A DNA stretch of 64,000 nt from Amycolatopsis balhimycina FH 1894 (GTDB taxonomy: Bacteria > Actinomycetota > Actinomycetes > Mycobacteriales > Pseudonocardiaceae), in assembly GCF_000384295.1 (NCBI RefSeq), contig NZ_KB913037.1:6449533-6513532 (forward strand), read 5' to 3'. Numbering within the stretch: the first letter of the stretch is position 1; each line of letters starts with the position of its first letter. Positions 1 to 11,316 of this stretch are shown piece after piece. The translations under genes and the position numbers were made by a program. Under the pieces are notes generated by a model. The model saw nothing but the letters and a program-made list of their open reading frames with translations, had not been told where the DNA came from and searched no databases.

Positions 1-2692
<2,692 letters not shown>

Positions 2693-2760
2693 CTACGAAG
2701 ATGTTGCGCATCCACTCTACGGTTCTGAAACACCACCTCAGGGTGTGTTGTTTCGGAGTG

Positions 2761-2878
2761 TTTCGGTGGTTTTAGCGTCAGGGAAACGCCCGGTCCCATT
2801 CCGAACCCGGAAGCTAAGCCTGACAGCGCCGATGGTACTGCAACCGAAGGGTTGTGGGAGAGTAGGACACCGCCGAAC
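2761..2878 (+). rRNA. 5S ribosomal RNA
   Basis: This is a 118-nt 5S rRNA about 70 nt after the 23S 3' end. The two ends pair as helix I (TTCGGTGGT with ACCGCCGAA), and the loop motif CCGAACCCGGAAGC is present. It is co-transcribed with the 23S gene. The ends were set from helix I pairing and may be off by one or two bases. Confidence 0.95.
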
Positions 2879-2887
2879 TTATTTTGG

Positions 2888-2940
2888 AGAAAGGGCCTGG
2901 GCCCGGTCGAGACGCAAGTCTCCCGGCCCGGGCCCTTTCT
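2888..2940 (+). terminator. rRNA operon terminator
   Basis: A long inverted repeat starts 10 nt after 5S. AGAAAGGGCC on the left pairs with GGCCCTTTCT on the right, extended by a GC-rich inner stem around a CGAGACGCAAGTCT loop. There is no long T-run. Its position directly behind 5S makes it the rrn terminator. Confidence 0.85.
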
Positions 2941-2991
2941 GCGTTCCCGCGTTCGGGTATGCGAGTCGGGCCGGTCCTGGCGGCGAGTTCC

Positions 2992-3120
2992 GCCGTCAAT
3001 CACGCGAGTCCCGGCCCCAGTCACGCGAATCCCGCCCCGGGTCACGCTGACGCGGGCCCAGGCCGGCACAGTGTCGTCCCTCCCATCACGCGTGATGCCT
3101 CCCGGATCACACGTGAGGCC
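2992..3120. repeat. 21-bp-period degenerate repeat tract, copy A
   Basis: Cores of the type AATCACGCGAGTC occur at 2998, 3019 and 3040 with an exact 21-bp period. Two more (ATCACGCGTGAT, ATCACACGTGAG) sit at 3085 and 3106, again 21 bp apart. The 13-mer at 2998-3010 is the exact reverse complement of a unit in the tract at 21306-21476, so both tracts belong to one family. The stretch 2941-3130 holds no gene that I can support. Confidence 0.7.
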
Positions 3121-3129
3121 TCAAACCGA

Positions 3130-3325
3130 GCCCGGCCGAGCCGGCGCAACGGCGACGACAACACCAGTGACGTCGTCGTCTCCCCGTACCGCTGGACCTT
3201 CTCGACCAGCTCCTCCAGCTCCGCCGTGTCCCGGCACAGCACCCGCAGGATGCCGAGCCGGACAGCGATACCCGGCGGCCCAGCTCCGTGAAGCTCAGCC
3301 GGCCGTCGGCCTGGAGGAGCTCCAT
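3130..3325 (-). pseudogene. Lrp/AsnC-family regulator remnant (two internal pieces)
   Basis: Two pieces of an Lrp/AsnC regulator remain on the minus strand in different frames. Bases 3261-3325 encode the start of the helix-turn-helix (MELLQADGRLSFTELGRRVS). Bases of about 3135-3255 encode the C-terminal end of the ligand-binding domain (CRDTAELEELVEKVQRYGE followed by TTTSLVLSSPL). The roughly 90 residues normally between them are missing, and the join shifts the frame. The N-terminal piece abuts the rhodanese-coding sequence at about 3325. The gene therefore decayed by deletion; the family assignment rests on recognisable motifs. Confidence 0.7.
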
Positions 3326-3658
3326 GACCTCGACGCCGGCCGCACCGATGGCTACGTCGTCGTCGAGACTCGCGCGCCCGAGGTCTTCGCGCAGGCGCGC
3401 ATCCCCGGCGCGATCAACCTGCCCTACCGCGAGATGACGCCGGAAAGCACAGCGCACCTCGACAAGAACCTCGTCTACGTCTGCTACTGCGAGAGCCCCC
3501 AGTGCAACGCCGCCACCAAGGGCGCGCTCAAGCTCGCCGAACTCGGCTTCAAGGTGAAACGGCTCTCCGGCGGCATCACCAGCTGGATCGCCGCGGGCTA
3601 CCCCACAGAAGGAGACACAGAAGGAGACAAAGCCCCCGGAATCCGCTGCGCCTGCTGA
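3167..3658 (+). CDS. Rhodanese-like domain protein, 5' end rebuilt or truncated
   Basis: The C-terminal part from about base 3326 is a nearly complete rhodanese fold. It starts at GRTDGYVVVETR, has the active-site loop VCYCESPQCNAATKGA and ends after GGITSWIAAGYPTEG. Relatives act as single-domain sulfurtransferase-like proteins of about 130-150 residues with their own N-terminal helix. Here that segment is replaced by sequence antisense to the Lrp remnant. The frame stays open upstream and the nearest usable codon is GTG at 3167, so the start is a guess. An open frame through 5S rRNA is not credible. The protein may be a chimera or unexpressed. Confidence 0.55.
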   Translation: MTSSSPRTAGPSRPAPPAPPCPGTAPAGCRAGQRYPAAQLREAQPAVGLEELHDLDAGRTDGYVVVETRAPEVFAQARIPGAINLPYREMTPESTAHLDKNLVYVCYCESPQCNAATKGALKLAELGFKVKRLSGGITSWIAAGYPTEGDTEGDKAPGIRCAC

Positions 3659-3673
3659 CCTACCCTGGAAGGC

Positions 3674-4423
3674 GTGACACGACTGCTGATCATCCAGCCG
3701 GACCCGTCGGATCCCCTCGGCCCCCTCGGTGACTGGCTGACCGACGCCGGCGCGGAACTCGACGTCCGCGTGCAGCCGGAAGGCGGGCTGCCGGCGGACC
3801 TCGACGGCTACCAGGGTGTCGTCTGCCTCGGCGGCGACATGGGCGCGCAGGACGACACGAAACACCCGTGGCTGGCCGACGTCCGCCGGCTGCTGGCCAA
3901 GGCGGCGGCGAAGAACCTGCCCACCCTCGGGATCTGTCTCGGCGGTCAGCTCCTGGCCCTCGCGACCGGCGGCCGCGTCGAGGAAGGCGCCGACGGGCCG
4001 GAGGTCGGCCCGTACCTCGTCGCCAAGAAGGACGCGGCGTGGACCGACCCGCTGTTCGCCGACCTGCCGCTCATGCAGGACGTCCTCCAGTTCCACACCG
4101 ACGCGATCACCCGGCTCCCGCCCGGTGCCGAGCTGCTCGCGTCCGCGCCGCGCTACACGCACCAGGCCTATCGGCTCGGCCGTTGTGTCTACGGTGTCCA
4201 GTTCCACATCGAGACGACGCCCGCCGTCGTCGAGAGCTGGGCCGCGGATTGTCCCGAAGTAGCGGAGTTCGCCCGGCCCGGCTCACTCGAGCACGACGCC
4301 TTGGTCACCGTGCACGCCGACATCGAGGAGACGTGGCGTCCCTTCGCGCAAAGGTTCGTCCGGCTGGCCGCCGGAGAACTCGAGCCGGCCGCAGGGAGTC
4401 AGCGCACATTGCCGCTGGCTTAA
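3674..4423 (+). CDS. Class I glutamine amidotransferase-like protein
   Basis: This 249-residue protein is a stand-alone triad glutamine amidotransferase or related hydrolase of the DJ-1/PfpI superfamily. The nucleophile is Cys88 in GICLGGQ (most relatives have GHQ). The His/Glu pair is H178 and E180 in VQFHIET. Such free-standing proteins hydrolyse glutamine or gamma-glutamyl bonds; the substrate cannot be read from sequence. The GTG start is supported by a TACCCT box ending 7 nt upstream, typical of a leaderless transcript. It lies just before a phosphate transporter gene and near glnE/glnA. Confidence 0.85.
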   Translation: MTRLLIIQPDPSDPLGPLGDWLTDAGAELDVRVQPEGGLPADLDGYQGVVCLGGDMGAQDDTKHPWLADVRRLLAKAAAKNLPTLGICLGGQLLALATGGRVEEGADGPEVGPYLVAKKDAAWTDPLFADLPLMQDVLQFHTDAITRLPPGAELLASAPRYTHQAYRLGRCVYGVQFHIETTPAVVESWAADCPEVAEFARPGSLEHDALVTVHADIEETWRPFAQRFVRLAAGELEPAAGSQRTLPLA

Positions 4424-4517
4424 CGACAAGGGTCACAGCCGGCAACGTCCGGTTAACACCGAGCGCACCCGTCAGGTACCTTGCGGGAAAAGTCCCCACA
4501 AGGGTTCGGAGGTCGGG

Positions 4518-5651
4518 GTGGAGCCCTCGTTGCTGGTCGCGGTCGTCGTCGTCACGGCCCTGGTTTTCGATTTCACGAACGGGTTCCACGACACCGCGAA
4601 CTCGATGGCGACGTCGATCGCCACCGGGGCCCTCAAGCCCCGCGTGGCGGTCGCGATCTCGGCGATCCTGAACCTGGTCGGCGCTTTCCTGTCGGTGGAG
4701 GTCGCCAAGACGATCTCCAGCGGGCTGGTGGACGACACGAAGATCGGCCCGTCGATCGTCTTCGGCGGGTTGATCGGCGCGATCGTCTGGAACCTCGTGA
4801 CGTGGTTCGTCGGGCTGCCTTCGAGTTCCTCGCACGCGCTCTTCGGCGGCCTCATCGGCGCCACCTGGATTTCGGCCGGTGCCGACTCGGTCCACTTCGG
4901 AAAGATCGTCGAGAAGGTCCTGATCCCCGCCGCGGCGAGCCCGGTCATCGCCGGTGTCGTCGCCATGATCGCGACCTACCTGGTCTACCGCTTCCTGGTG
5001 CGCGGCCGCCCGGCCACGCGCGGGTTCAAGGTCGGCCAGATCGTCTCGGCCTCCCTGGTCTCGCTCGCGCACGGCACCAACGACGCGCAGAAGACGATGG
5101 GCGTCATCACGCTCACGCTCGTCACCGCAGGCAGCCTCCCGGCGGGTGCGTCGCCACCCGTCTGGGTGATCATCAGCGCCGCGTGCGCGCTCGCCCTCGG
5201 CACCTACCTCGGCGGCTGGCGGATCACCCACACCCTGGGCAAGGGCCTGACGGACATCGAGGGCCCGCAGGGCTTCGCCGCCCAGACGAGCTCGGCGCTG
5301 GTCATCCTGATCTCCTCGCGGCTGGGCTTCCCGCTGTCGACGACGCACGTGTGCTCCGGCGGCATCGTCGGCTCCGGCGTCGGCAGGCGGGACGCGCCGG
5401 TCCGCTGGCGGATGGCGGGCCGGATGGTCGTGGCGTGGCTGTTCACGCTGCCCGCCGCCGCGATCGTCGGCGCGATCTCCGGCAAGGTCGCCTCCCTCGG
5501 CACCGCGGGCACCGTCGCCGTCGGGGTGGCCGGGATCGGCGTCGGCCTCGGCATCTACCTGCTTTCGCGACGCCACCCCGTCACCGCGCACAGCTTCCAC
5601 GTGCCCGAGCCGACGCCTGCCGGAACCGAGCCGGGCCGCCTCGCCGCCTGA
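4518..5651 (+). CDS. PiT-family inorganic phosphate transporter (copy 1)
   Basis: This 377-residue polytopic membrane protein imports phosphate by the low-affinity PiT route. Both PHO4 signature repeats are present: FDFTNGFHDTAN near the N-terminus and SLAHGTNDAQKTMG in the middle, and GLPSSSSHALFGGLIGA is conserved. The GTG start has GGAGG 5 nt upstream. A second, closely similar gene lies at 50839. A weak direct repeat (GTTAACACCGA, GCGCACCCGTC at 4452-4473) could be a degenerate PHO box, but the match is poor. Confidence 0.93.
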   Translation: MEPSLLVAVVVVTALVFDFTNGFHDTANSMATSIATGALKPRVAVAISAILNLVGAFLSVEVAKTISSGLVDDTKIGPSIVFGGLIGAIVWNLVTWFVGLPSSSSHALFGGLIGATWISAGADSVHFGKIVEKVLIPAAASPVIAGVVAMIATYLVYRFLVRGRPATRGFKVGQIVSASLVSLAHGTNDAQKTMGVITLTLVTAGSLPAGASPPVWVIISAACALALGTYLGGWRITHTLGKGLTDIEGPQGFAAQTSSALVILISSRLGFPLSTTHVCSGGIVGSGVGRRDAPVRWRMAGRMVVAWLFTLPAAAIVGAISGKVASLGTAGTVAVGVAGIGVGLGIYLLSRRHPVTAHSFHVPEPTPAGTEPGRLAA

Positions 5652-5680
5652 GCCACGTTCCCCGGCTACGGTGGTCGGTG

Positions 5681-8656
5681 ATGGCAGACCGCGCGCGAAC
5701 GACCGCTTCGGCGGCGAGGTACGGCTTCACCGATGCCCGTGCCGAAGGTCAGCTGCGCGCGGCCGGCTGGTGGGACGACGGCGGTCCGGTCGCGACGGCC
5801 ATCGACGTGCTCTCCGCGCTGTCCCGCACCGCCGACCCGGACCTCGCGCTGCGCGGACTGGACCGGATCCGCGAGGCCGACGTCACCGAGTGGGCGTCAC
5901 TCGCGGAACAGCTCTGCGCGAACCGCACCTTCCGCGGCCGGTTGCTGAGCGTGCTGGGGACGTCCAGCGCGCTGGCCGATTTCCTCGCCGCGAACCCGGA
6001 GCACTGGCGCTCGCTCATCGGGGACAAGTGCACCGACTCCGCCTGCTACCGGGAAGCCCTGCGCGCGGCTCTGCTGGGTGGCGACGGTTCGGTGCTGACC
6101 GGGCTCAAAGCCGAGCAGGCGCTCAAGGTCGCCTACCGCGGCCAGCTGCTCGGCATCGCCGCCGCCGACCTCGGGCACGTCGTCGAGGCCGGTCTCGATC
6201 ACCCGGGCTACGCCGAAGTCGCGGCGCAGCTGACCGAGCTGGCCGAGGCCGCGCTGGCCGCCGGGCTGGTGGTCGCCGAAGCCGAGGTCGGCGCTTCGGC
6301 CGAGGGCACTCTCGCGATCATCGCCATGGGCAAGTGCGGCGGCCGGGAACTGAACTACGTCAGCGATGTCGACGTCATCTTCGTCGGCGAGGACGACCTC
6401 GGCGCCGCCACGCGGCTGGCGAGCACGATGATGCGCGTCGTCGGGAGGGCGTGCTTCGACGTCGACGCCGCGCTGCGTCCCGAAGGCAAAGCCGGCGCGC
6501 TGGTCCGCACCGTGGAAAGCCACCACGGCTACTACCAGAAGTGGGCGAAGACCTGGGAGTTCCAGGCGCTGCTCAAGGCACGTCCGGTGGCGGGCGACGC
6601 CGAACTCGGCCGCCAGTACGCCGAGATGGTGGCGCCGCTGGTGTGGTCGGCGGCCGACCGGGAGAACTTCGTCGGCGAGGTGCAGCAGATGCGGCGCCGC
6701 GTCGAGGGGCACGTGCCGGCCGAGCACGCCGAGCGCGAGCTGAAGCTGGGCCGCGGCGGCCTGCGCGACGTCGAGTTCGCCGTGCAGCTGCTGCAGCTCG
6801 TGCACGGCCGGATCGACGCGGACCTGCGCTCGCCGTCCACAATGGACGCGCTCGCGGCCCTTGGCGAAGGCGGGTACGTCGGTCGTCAGGACGCCGCCGA
6901 GCTGGGCGCGTCGTACGAGTTCCTGCGGATGATCGAGCACCGGCTGCAGCTACGCCGGATGCGGCGGACCCACCTGTTCCCGGCGCCGACGGACACCGTC
7001 GAACTGCGCATCCTCGCCAGGGCGAGCGGGATCAAGGCGAGCGGCGGCAAGAGCCAGGGCGAGACGCTGCTCGCGGAGTTCCGGCGGCACGGCAAGGGTG
7101 TCCGCCGGCTGCACGAAAAGATCTTCTACCGGCCGCTGCTGCAGTCCGTCGCGAACGTGCCGACCGAGGCCCTGCGGCTGACCACCAAGCAGGCGGCCAG
7201 CCGGCTGGCCGCGCTCGGCTACACCGCGCCCGACGGCGCGCTCCAGCACATCAAGGCCCTCACTTCGGGTGTCTCGCGCCGCGCCGCGATCCAGCAGGCG
7301 CTGCTGCCGGTGCTGCTCGGCCTCTTCGCCGACACGCCCGATCCCGACGGTGGCCTGCTGTCGTACCGGAAGGTGTCCGAGGCCCTCGAGGACACGCCGT
7401 GGTACCTGCGTGTGCTGCGCGACGAAGGCACGGTCGTCGAGAACCTGGCCCTCCTGCTGGGGACGTCGCGGCTGGTGCCCGCCCTGCTGGTCCGCGCGCC
7501 CGAGGTGCTGCAGCTGCTCGGCGACCCGGCCCGGCTGATGGGCCGCACGCCCGCCGAGGTGGCGACGTCGTTGCGGGCCGCCGTCCGGCGTCAGCCCGGG
7601 TTGAACGCCGCTGTCGCCGCGGCGCGTTCGCTGCGGCGGCACGAAATCCTGCGCATCGCCTGCGCTGACCTGCTCGGGCTCCTCGACGTGCCCGCGGTGT
7701 GCGAAGCGCTGTCCAGTGTCTGGGTGGCGGTGCTGCAGGGCGCGCTGGCCGCGGCGTTCCGCCAGCGGCAGGCCGAACTGGGCCGGACGCCGGCGCACAT
7801 CGCCGTCATCGGGATGGGCCGGCTCGGCGGCGCCGAACTCGGCTACGGCTCCGACGCCGACGTGCTCTTCGTGTGCGAGCCGTTCGAAGGGGTCTCGGAC
7901 GCCGATGCCGTGAAGTTCGCTTCGTCGGTCGCGGAGACCGTCCGGAAGATGCTGGGCGCGCCGAGTTCGGACCCGGCGCTCGTCGTCGACGCCGACCTGC
8001 GGCCGGAGGGGCGCAGCGGGCCGCTGGTCCGGACGCTGGAGTCGTACCGCGCCTACTACGCGCGGTGGGGCGAGGTGTGGGAGGCACAGGCGCTGCTGCG
8101 GGCCCGGTTCATCGCCGGCGACGACGAACTCGGCGCGCGGTTCATCGCGATGATCGACCCGATCCGCTACCCCGAAGGCGGCTTGGACGCGAAGGACGCG
8201 CGCGAGGTCCGCCGCATCAAGGCCCGCGTGGAGACCGAGCGGATGCCCCGCGGCGCGGACCCGACGCGGCACACGAAGCTCGGCCGCGGCGGCCTCGCCG
8301 ACGTCGAGTGGACGGTCCAGCTGCTGCAGCTGCAGCACGCGCACACGGTCCCGGCGCTGCGGACGACGTCGACGCTGGACGCGCTGGCGTGCCTGCCGGA
8401 AGCGGGCTTGGCCGAGCAGGCGCAGGCGGACTCCCTGCGAGAGGCGTGGTTGCTGGCGACCCGGGTGCGCAACGCGGGGATGCTCGTGCGCGGCAAGGCC
8501 GTCGACGAGGTCCCCGGTTCGGGCCGCGACCTGGCGGCGGTGGCCCGCGTGCTCGGCCAGTCGGCCGGCGACGACCCCGGCGAGTTCCTCGACACTTACC
8601 GCCGCATCACGCGGCGGGCGCACACCGTGGTGGAGCACTTGTTCTACGAGGCCTGA
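5681..8656 (+). CDS. glnE: Bifunctional glutamine synthetase adenylyltransferase/adenylyl-removase
   Basis: This 991-residue GlnE adds and removes AMP on glutamine synthetase. It holds two nucleotidyltransferase modules: the N-terminal adenylyl-removing half with GKCGGRELNYVSDVDV near residue 215, and the C-terminal adenylylating half with GMGRLGGAELGYGSDADV near residue 710. Each is followed by a GlnD-like helical region (LGRGGLRDVEF, LGRGGLADVEW). The ATG at 5681 is preceded by TACGGT ending 8 nt upstream; the open frame extends further 5' but overlaps the transporter gene. Its target, glnA, lies 0.5 kb downstream on the other strand. Confidence 0.97.
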   Translation: MADRARTTASAARYGFTDARAEGQLRAAGWWDDGGPVATAIDVLSALSRTADPDLALRGLDRIREADVTEWASLAEQLCANRTFRGRLLSVLGTSSALADFLAANPEHWRSLIGDKCTDSACYREALRAALLGGDGSVLTGLKAEQALKVAYRGQLLGIAAADLGHVVEAGLDHPGYAEVAAQLTELAEAALAAGLVVAEAEVGASAEGTLAIIAMGKCGGRELNYVSDVDVIFVGEDDLGAATRLASTMMRVVGRACFDVDAALRPEGKAGALVRTVESHHGYYQKWAKTWEFQALLKARPVAGDAELGRQYAEMVAPLVWSAADRENFVGEVQQMRRRVEGHVPAEHAERELKLGRGGLRDVEFAVQLLQLVHGRIDADLRSPSTMDALAALGEGGYVGRQDAAELGASYEFLRMIEHRLQLRRMRRTHLFPAPTDTVELRILARASGIKASGGKSQGETLLAEFRRHGKGVRRLHEKIFYRPLLQSVANVPTEALRLTTKQAASRLAALGYTAPDGALQHIKALTSGVSRRAAIQQALLPVLLGLFADTPDPDGGLLSYRKVSEALEDTPWYLRVLRDEGTVVENLALLLGTSRLVPALLVRAPEVLQLLGDPARLMGRTPAEVATSLRAAVRRQPGLNAAVAAARSLRRHEILRIACADLLGLLDVPAVCEALSSVWVAVLQGALAAAFRQRQAELGRTPAHIAVIGMGRLGGAELGYGSDADVLFVCEPFEGVSDADAVKFASSVAETVRKMLGAPSSDPALVVDADLRPEGRSGPLVRTLESYRAYYARWGEVWEAQALLRARFIAGDDELGARFIAMIDPIRYPEGGLDAKDAREVRRIKARVETERMPRGADPTRHTKLGRGGLADVEWTVQLLQLQHAHTVPALRTTSTLDALACLPEAGLAEQAQADSLREAWLLATRVRNAGMLVRGKAVDEVPGSGRDLAAVARVLGQSAGDDPGEFLDTYRRITRRAHTVVEHLFYEA

Positions 8657-8670
8657 CCTACAGTGGGCGG

Positions 8671-9102
8671 GTGACCGATCGCGAGCCGTTCCGGACCCGG
8701 ATCAAGGTCCGGCACTACGAGCTGGACACCCTGGGCCACCTCAACCACGCCGTCTACCACTCGTACGGCGAGGTTTCGAGACTGGAGCTGTTCGACGCGG
8801 CCGGCGGCCTCGAAGGCTTCAGGAAGGCGAAGCTCGCTTCGGTCCTGCTGGAAACGCACGTGGTGTTCCGCCGAGAGCTGCGCGCCGGCGACGCGGTCGA
8901 CGTGACGTGCGACGTCAAGTTCGGCAGCGGCAAGACGTTCAAGATGGACTCGAACATCGTGAAGCTCGACGGGACGCTGGCCGCGGAGATCACCTGCACG
9001 CTGGGGCTGATGGACCTGGAGCGCCGCAAGCTGGTCGAGGATCCGCGGGGCAGGTTCGAAGCGGCGGGCGCGGACCTGAAGGTGCTGTCGACCGCGGAGT
9101 GA
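8671..9102 (+). CDS. Acyl-CoA thioesterase, hotdog fold (4HBT/YbgC type)
   Basis: This 143-residue single hotdog domain carries the start-of-helix signature RHYELDTLGHLNHAVYHSYG, in which the Asp is the usual catalytic or binding residue. Family members hydrolyse acyl-CoA thioesters; the chain length preference is not readable. The GTG start follows the glnE stop by 14 nt and has its own TACAGT box ending 6 nt upstream, so it may be transcribed separately as a leaderless message. It is convergent with glnA and shares a terminator with it. Confidence 0.85.
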   Translation: MTDREPFRTRIKVRHYELDTLGHLNHAVYHSYGEVSRLELFDAAGGLEGFRKAKLASVLLETHVVFRRELRAGDAVDVTCDVKFGSGKTFKMDSNIVKLDGTLAAEITCTLGLMDLERRKLVEDPRGRFEAAGADLKVLSTAE

Positions 9103-9110
9103 CAAAAGAA

Positions 9111-9150
9111 ACGCCGGCGGCGAGGGCTCTTCGCACCTCGCCGCCGGCGT
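9111..9150. terminator. Bidirectional terminator between thioesterase gene and glnA
   Basis: A perfect 15-bp stem (ACGCCGGCGGCGAGG with CCTCGCCGCCGGCGT) encloses a 10-nt loop between two convergent genes. It lies 8 nt after one stop codon and 25 nt from the other. Confidence 0.85.
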
Positions 9151-9175
9151 GTCCAAGGGCCGGACTGCTACCGGA

Positions 9176-10600
9176 TCACACGTCGTAGTACAGGGCGAAC
9201 TCGTACGGGTGCGGGCGCAGACGCAGCGGGTCGATCTCGTTCTCGCGCTTGTACGAGATCCACGTCTCGATCACGTCGGGGGTGAACACGCCGCCCTCGA
9301 GGAGGTAGTCGTGGTCCGCTTCCAGCGTGTCGAGGACCGTGCCGAGGTCGCCCGGCACCGTCTGGACGTTCTTGGCCTCCTCCGGCGGAAGCTCGTAGAG
9401 GTCCTTGTCGATCGGCTCCGGCGGCTCGATCTTGTTCTTGATGCCGTCGAGGCCGGCCATCATCATCGCCGCGAACGCCAGGTACGGGTTGCCGGACGAG
9501 TCCGGGCAGCGGAACTCGGCGCGCTTCGCCTTCGGGTTGTTGCCCGTGATCGGGATGCGGACACAGGCGGAGCGGTTGCGCTGCGAGTAGACCAGCGAAA
9601 CCGGCGCCTCGAAGCCCGGGACCAGGCGGTGGTAGGAGTTCACCGTCGGGTTCGTGAAGGCGAGCAGGCTCGGGGCGTGCTTGAGCAGGCCGCCGATGTA
9701 GTGGCGAGCAGTGTCGGACAGACCCGCGTAGCCGGACTCGTCGTGGAACAGCGGCGTGCCGTCCTTCCACAGCGACTGGTGGCAGTGCATGCCCGAGCCG
9801 TTGTCGCCTGCCAGGGGCTTCGGCATGAAGGTCGCCGTCTTGCCCGCCGCGAACACGGTGTTCTTGACGATGTACTTGAACATCATCAAGTCGTCGGCGG
9901 CGTGCAGCAGCGTGTTGAACTTGTAGTTGATCTCGGTCTGGCCCGCGGTGCCCACCTCGTGGTGCGCGCGCTCGATCTCGAAACCGGATTCCGTCAGGTT
10001 GCGGACGATGTCGTCGCGCAGGTCGGCGAAGTGGTCGACCGGCGGGACCGGGAAGTAGCCGCCCTTGAACTTCGTCTTGTAACCCTGGTTGCCGCCGACC
10101 TCGTCGGCGCCGGTGTTCCACCAGCCCTCGATCGAGTCGATCTCGTGGAAGGAGGCGTGCTCGGCGGAGTCGAAACGGACCGAGTCGAAGATGTAGAACT
10201 CGGCTTCGGGGCCGAAGTACACGCTGTCGGCGACGCCGTACTCGGCGATGTACTGCTCGGCCTTGCGCGCGATGTTGCGCGGGTCGCGGCTGTACGCCTC
10301 GCGCGTGAAGGGGTCGTGCACGAAGAAGTTGATCGACAGCGTCTTCGCCTTGCGGAACGGGTCGATCTGCGCCGTGTCCAGGTCCGGCAGCAGCAGCATG
10401 TCGGACTCGTGGATGGACTGGAAGCCGCGCACCGAGGAGCCGTCGAACGCGAGTCCCTCGGCGATGGCGTCGTTGTCGAACGCCTTCGCGGGGACGGTGA
10501 AGTGCTGCATCACGCCGGGCAGGTCGCAGAACCTCACATCGACGACCTCGACGTCCTGGTCGGCGATGAGGCGCTGAATATCGTCTGGAGTAGTGGGCAC
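9176..10600 (-). CDS. glnA: Glutamine synthetase type I
   Basis: This 474-residue GSI-beta enzyme makes glutamine from glutamate, ammonia and ATP in the cytoplasm. Visible motifs include DLPGVMQHF near the N-terminus, the substrate loop GSGMHCHQS, the ATP-site [13 protein letters not shown] and the adenylylation-site tyrosine in [10 protein letters not shown], the target of neighbouring GlnE. The GTG at 10600 was chosen over an upstream start because [12 protein letters not shown] aligns with the usual GSI N-terminus and AAGGAG lies 9 nt before it. A four-part GlnR-type box lies 69 nt upstream, indicating control by nitrogen status. Confidence 0.97.
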   Translation of the reverse strand: MPTTPDDIQRLIADQDVEVVDVRFCDLPGVMQHFTVPAKAFDNDAIAEGLAFDGSSVRGFQSIHESDMLLLPDLDTAQIDPFRKAKTLSINFFVHDPFTREAYSRDPRNIARKAEQYIAEYGVADSVYFGPEAEFYIFDSVRFDSAEHASFHEIDSIEGWWNTGADEVGGNQGYKTKFKGGYFPVPPVDHFADLRDDIVRNLTESGFEIERAHHEVGTAGQTEINYKFNTLLHAADDLMMFKYIVKNTVFAAGKTATFMPKPLAGDNGSGMHCHQSLWKDGTPLFHDESGYAGLSDTARHYIGGLLKHAPSLLAFTNPTVNSYHRLVPGFEAPVSLVYSQRNRSACVRIPITGNNPKAKRAEFRCPDSSGNPYLAFAAMMMAGLDGIKNKIEPPEPIDKDLYELPPEEAKNVQTVPGDLGTVLDTLEADHDYLLEGGVFTPDVIETWISYKRENEIDPLRLRPHPYEFALYYDV

Positions 10601-10668
10601 CCTCGGTGACTCCTTCTCGTTCGAGCTCGTACGGCAGTGCTCTCTTCGGCTCACGCTAAAAGTGCGGT

Positions 10669-10706
10669 GTTGCCCGACCGTCACCCGTATGTTTCGCCAG
10701 TGTTAA
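10669..10706 (-). promoter_or_regulatory. GlnR-type nitrogen-control box upstream of glnA
   Basis: Read on the minus strand, the site is TTAAC-N6-GAAAC-N6-GTGAC-N6-GCAAC. The spacing of all four half-sites is exact and 18 of 20 positions fit the published actinomycete GlnR consensus gTnAC-n6-GaAAC repeated twice. It ends 69 nt before the glnA start codon. The binding protein itself is not in the window. Confidence 0.75.
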
Positions 10707-10773
10707 CGGGTGGTCGATATCGGGTATCCGACCAGGTCGGATGTGGTCCGCGCCACCGGCATACCCTAGACGG

Positions 10774-11259
10774 GTGGCGAGATGGACCGGCGAGTGGCTG
10801 CCCGGCACCGGCGACGGTGGCCGGGGCACTGATCAACACGGCTCGCGCTGGCCGGGTGAGAAGTTCGGTTTGCCCGAGTCGGGCGTCGGCTCGGCGGCGA
10901 GCGGGGGCGCGCGGCTGCTCGGGCTGATCGTCGACCTCGTCGTCGCGGCCCTGGTCACGGCCATCTTCCTGCACCCCAGCCTGCAGGACCCGGTCGCGAT
11001 GCAGAACTTCAACCTCTGGTCGGGCGGTGTCTGGGCGGTCATCTCGGTGATCTCCGCCGGCTTCTTCGGCTTCACGCCCGGCATGGGCGTCGTCGGCATC
11101 CGCGTCGCCCGTCTCGACGGCGCCGCGCTGGTCGGGCCGCCGCGAGCGCTGGTCCGGGCGGTGCTGACGTTCGTCATCATCCCGGCGGCGGTCCGCAACG
11201 CCGACGGCCGCAGCTGGCTCGACCGGCTGACCGGCACCGTCGTCATCCGGATGCGCTGA
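10774..11259 (+). CDS. RDD-family membrane protein
   Basis: This 161-residue integral membrane protein has a hydrophilic N-terminus of about 50 residues. The RDD signature (GARLLGLIVDLVVA) begins the first of about three transmembrane helices, and a second conserved block (GFTPGMGVVGIRV) follows. Its function is unknown; some RDD proteins transport solutes. The GTG start has TACCCT ending 6 nt upstream. It is divergent from glnA, like the corresponding small membrane gene next to glnA1 in mycobacteria. Confidence 0.85.
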   Translation: MARWTGEWLPGTGDGGRGTDQHGSRWPGEKFGLPESGVGSAASGGARLLGLIVDLVVAALVTAIFLHPSLQDPVAMQNFNLWSGGVWAVISVISAGFFGFTPGMGVVGIRVARLDGAALVGPPRALVRAVLTFVIIPAAVRNADGRSWLDRLTGTVVIRMR

Positions 11260-11268
11260 CCCCGCGAG

Positions 11269-11309
11269 ACGAGAAAGGCCCCGTCCGGGTTCGGACGGGG
11301 CCTTCTCGT
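11269..11309. terminator. Bidirectional terminator between RDD and DUF4191 genes
   Basis: The hairpin ACGAGAAAGGCCCCGTCCG-GGTT-CGGACGGGGCCTTCTCGT has a 17-18-bp stem and lies between convergent stop codons. Confidence 0.85.
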
Positions 11310-11316
11310 GAGCGGG

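Noticed and set aside
2852..3166. Extension of the rhodanese frame back into 5S rRNA
   Set aside because: It would require translation starting in 5S rRNA; the added residues are low-complexity Pro/Arg sequence.
4452..4473. PHO box upstream of the first PiT gene
   Set aside because: Only scattered matches to the 11-bp consensus; too weak to list as a site.
4305..5600. 431-residue antisense frame opposite the first PiT gene
   Set aside because: Asp/Arg-rich composition typical of the antisense of a high-GC gene; the sense strand encodes a complete transporter.
9149..10609. 486-residue frame opposite glnA
   Set aside because: Shadow of a fully conserved glutamine synthetase gene.
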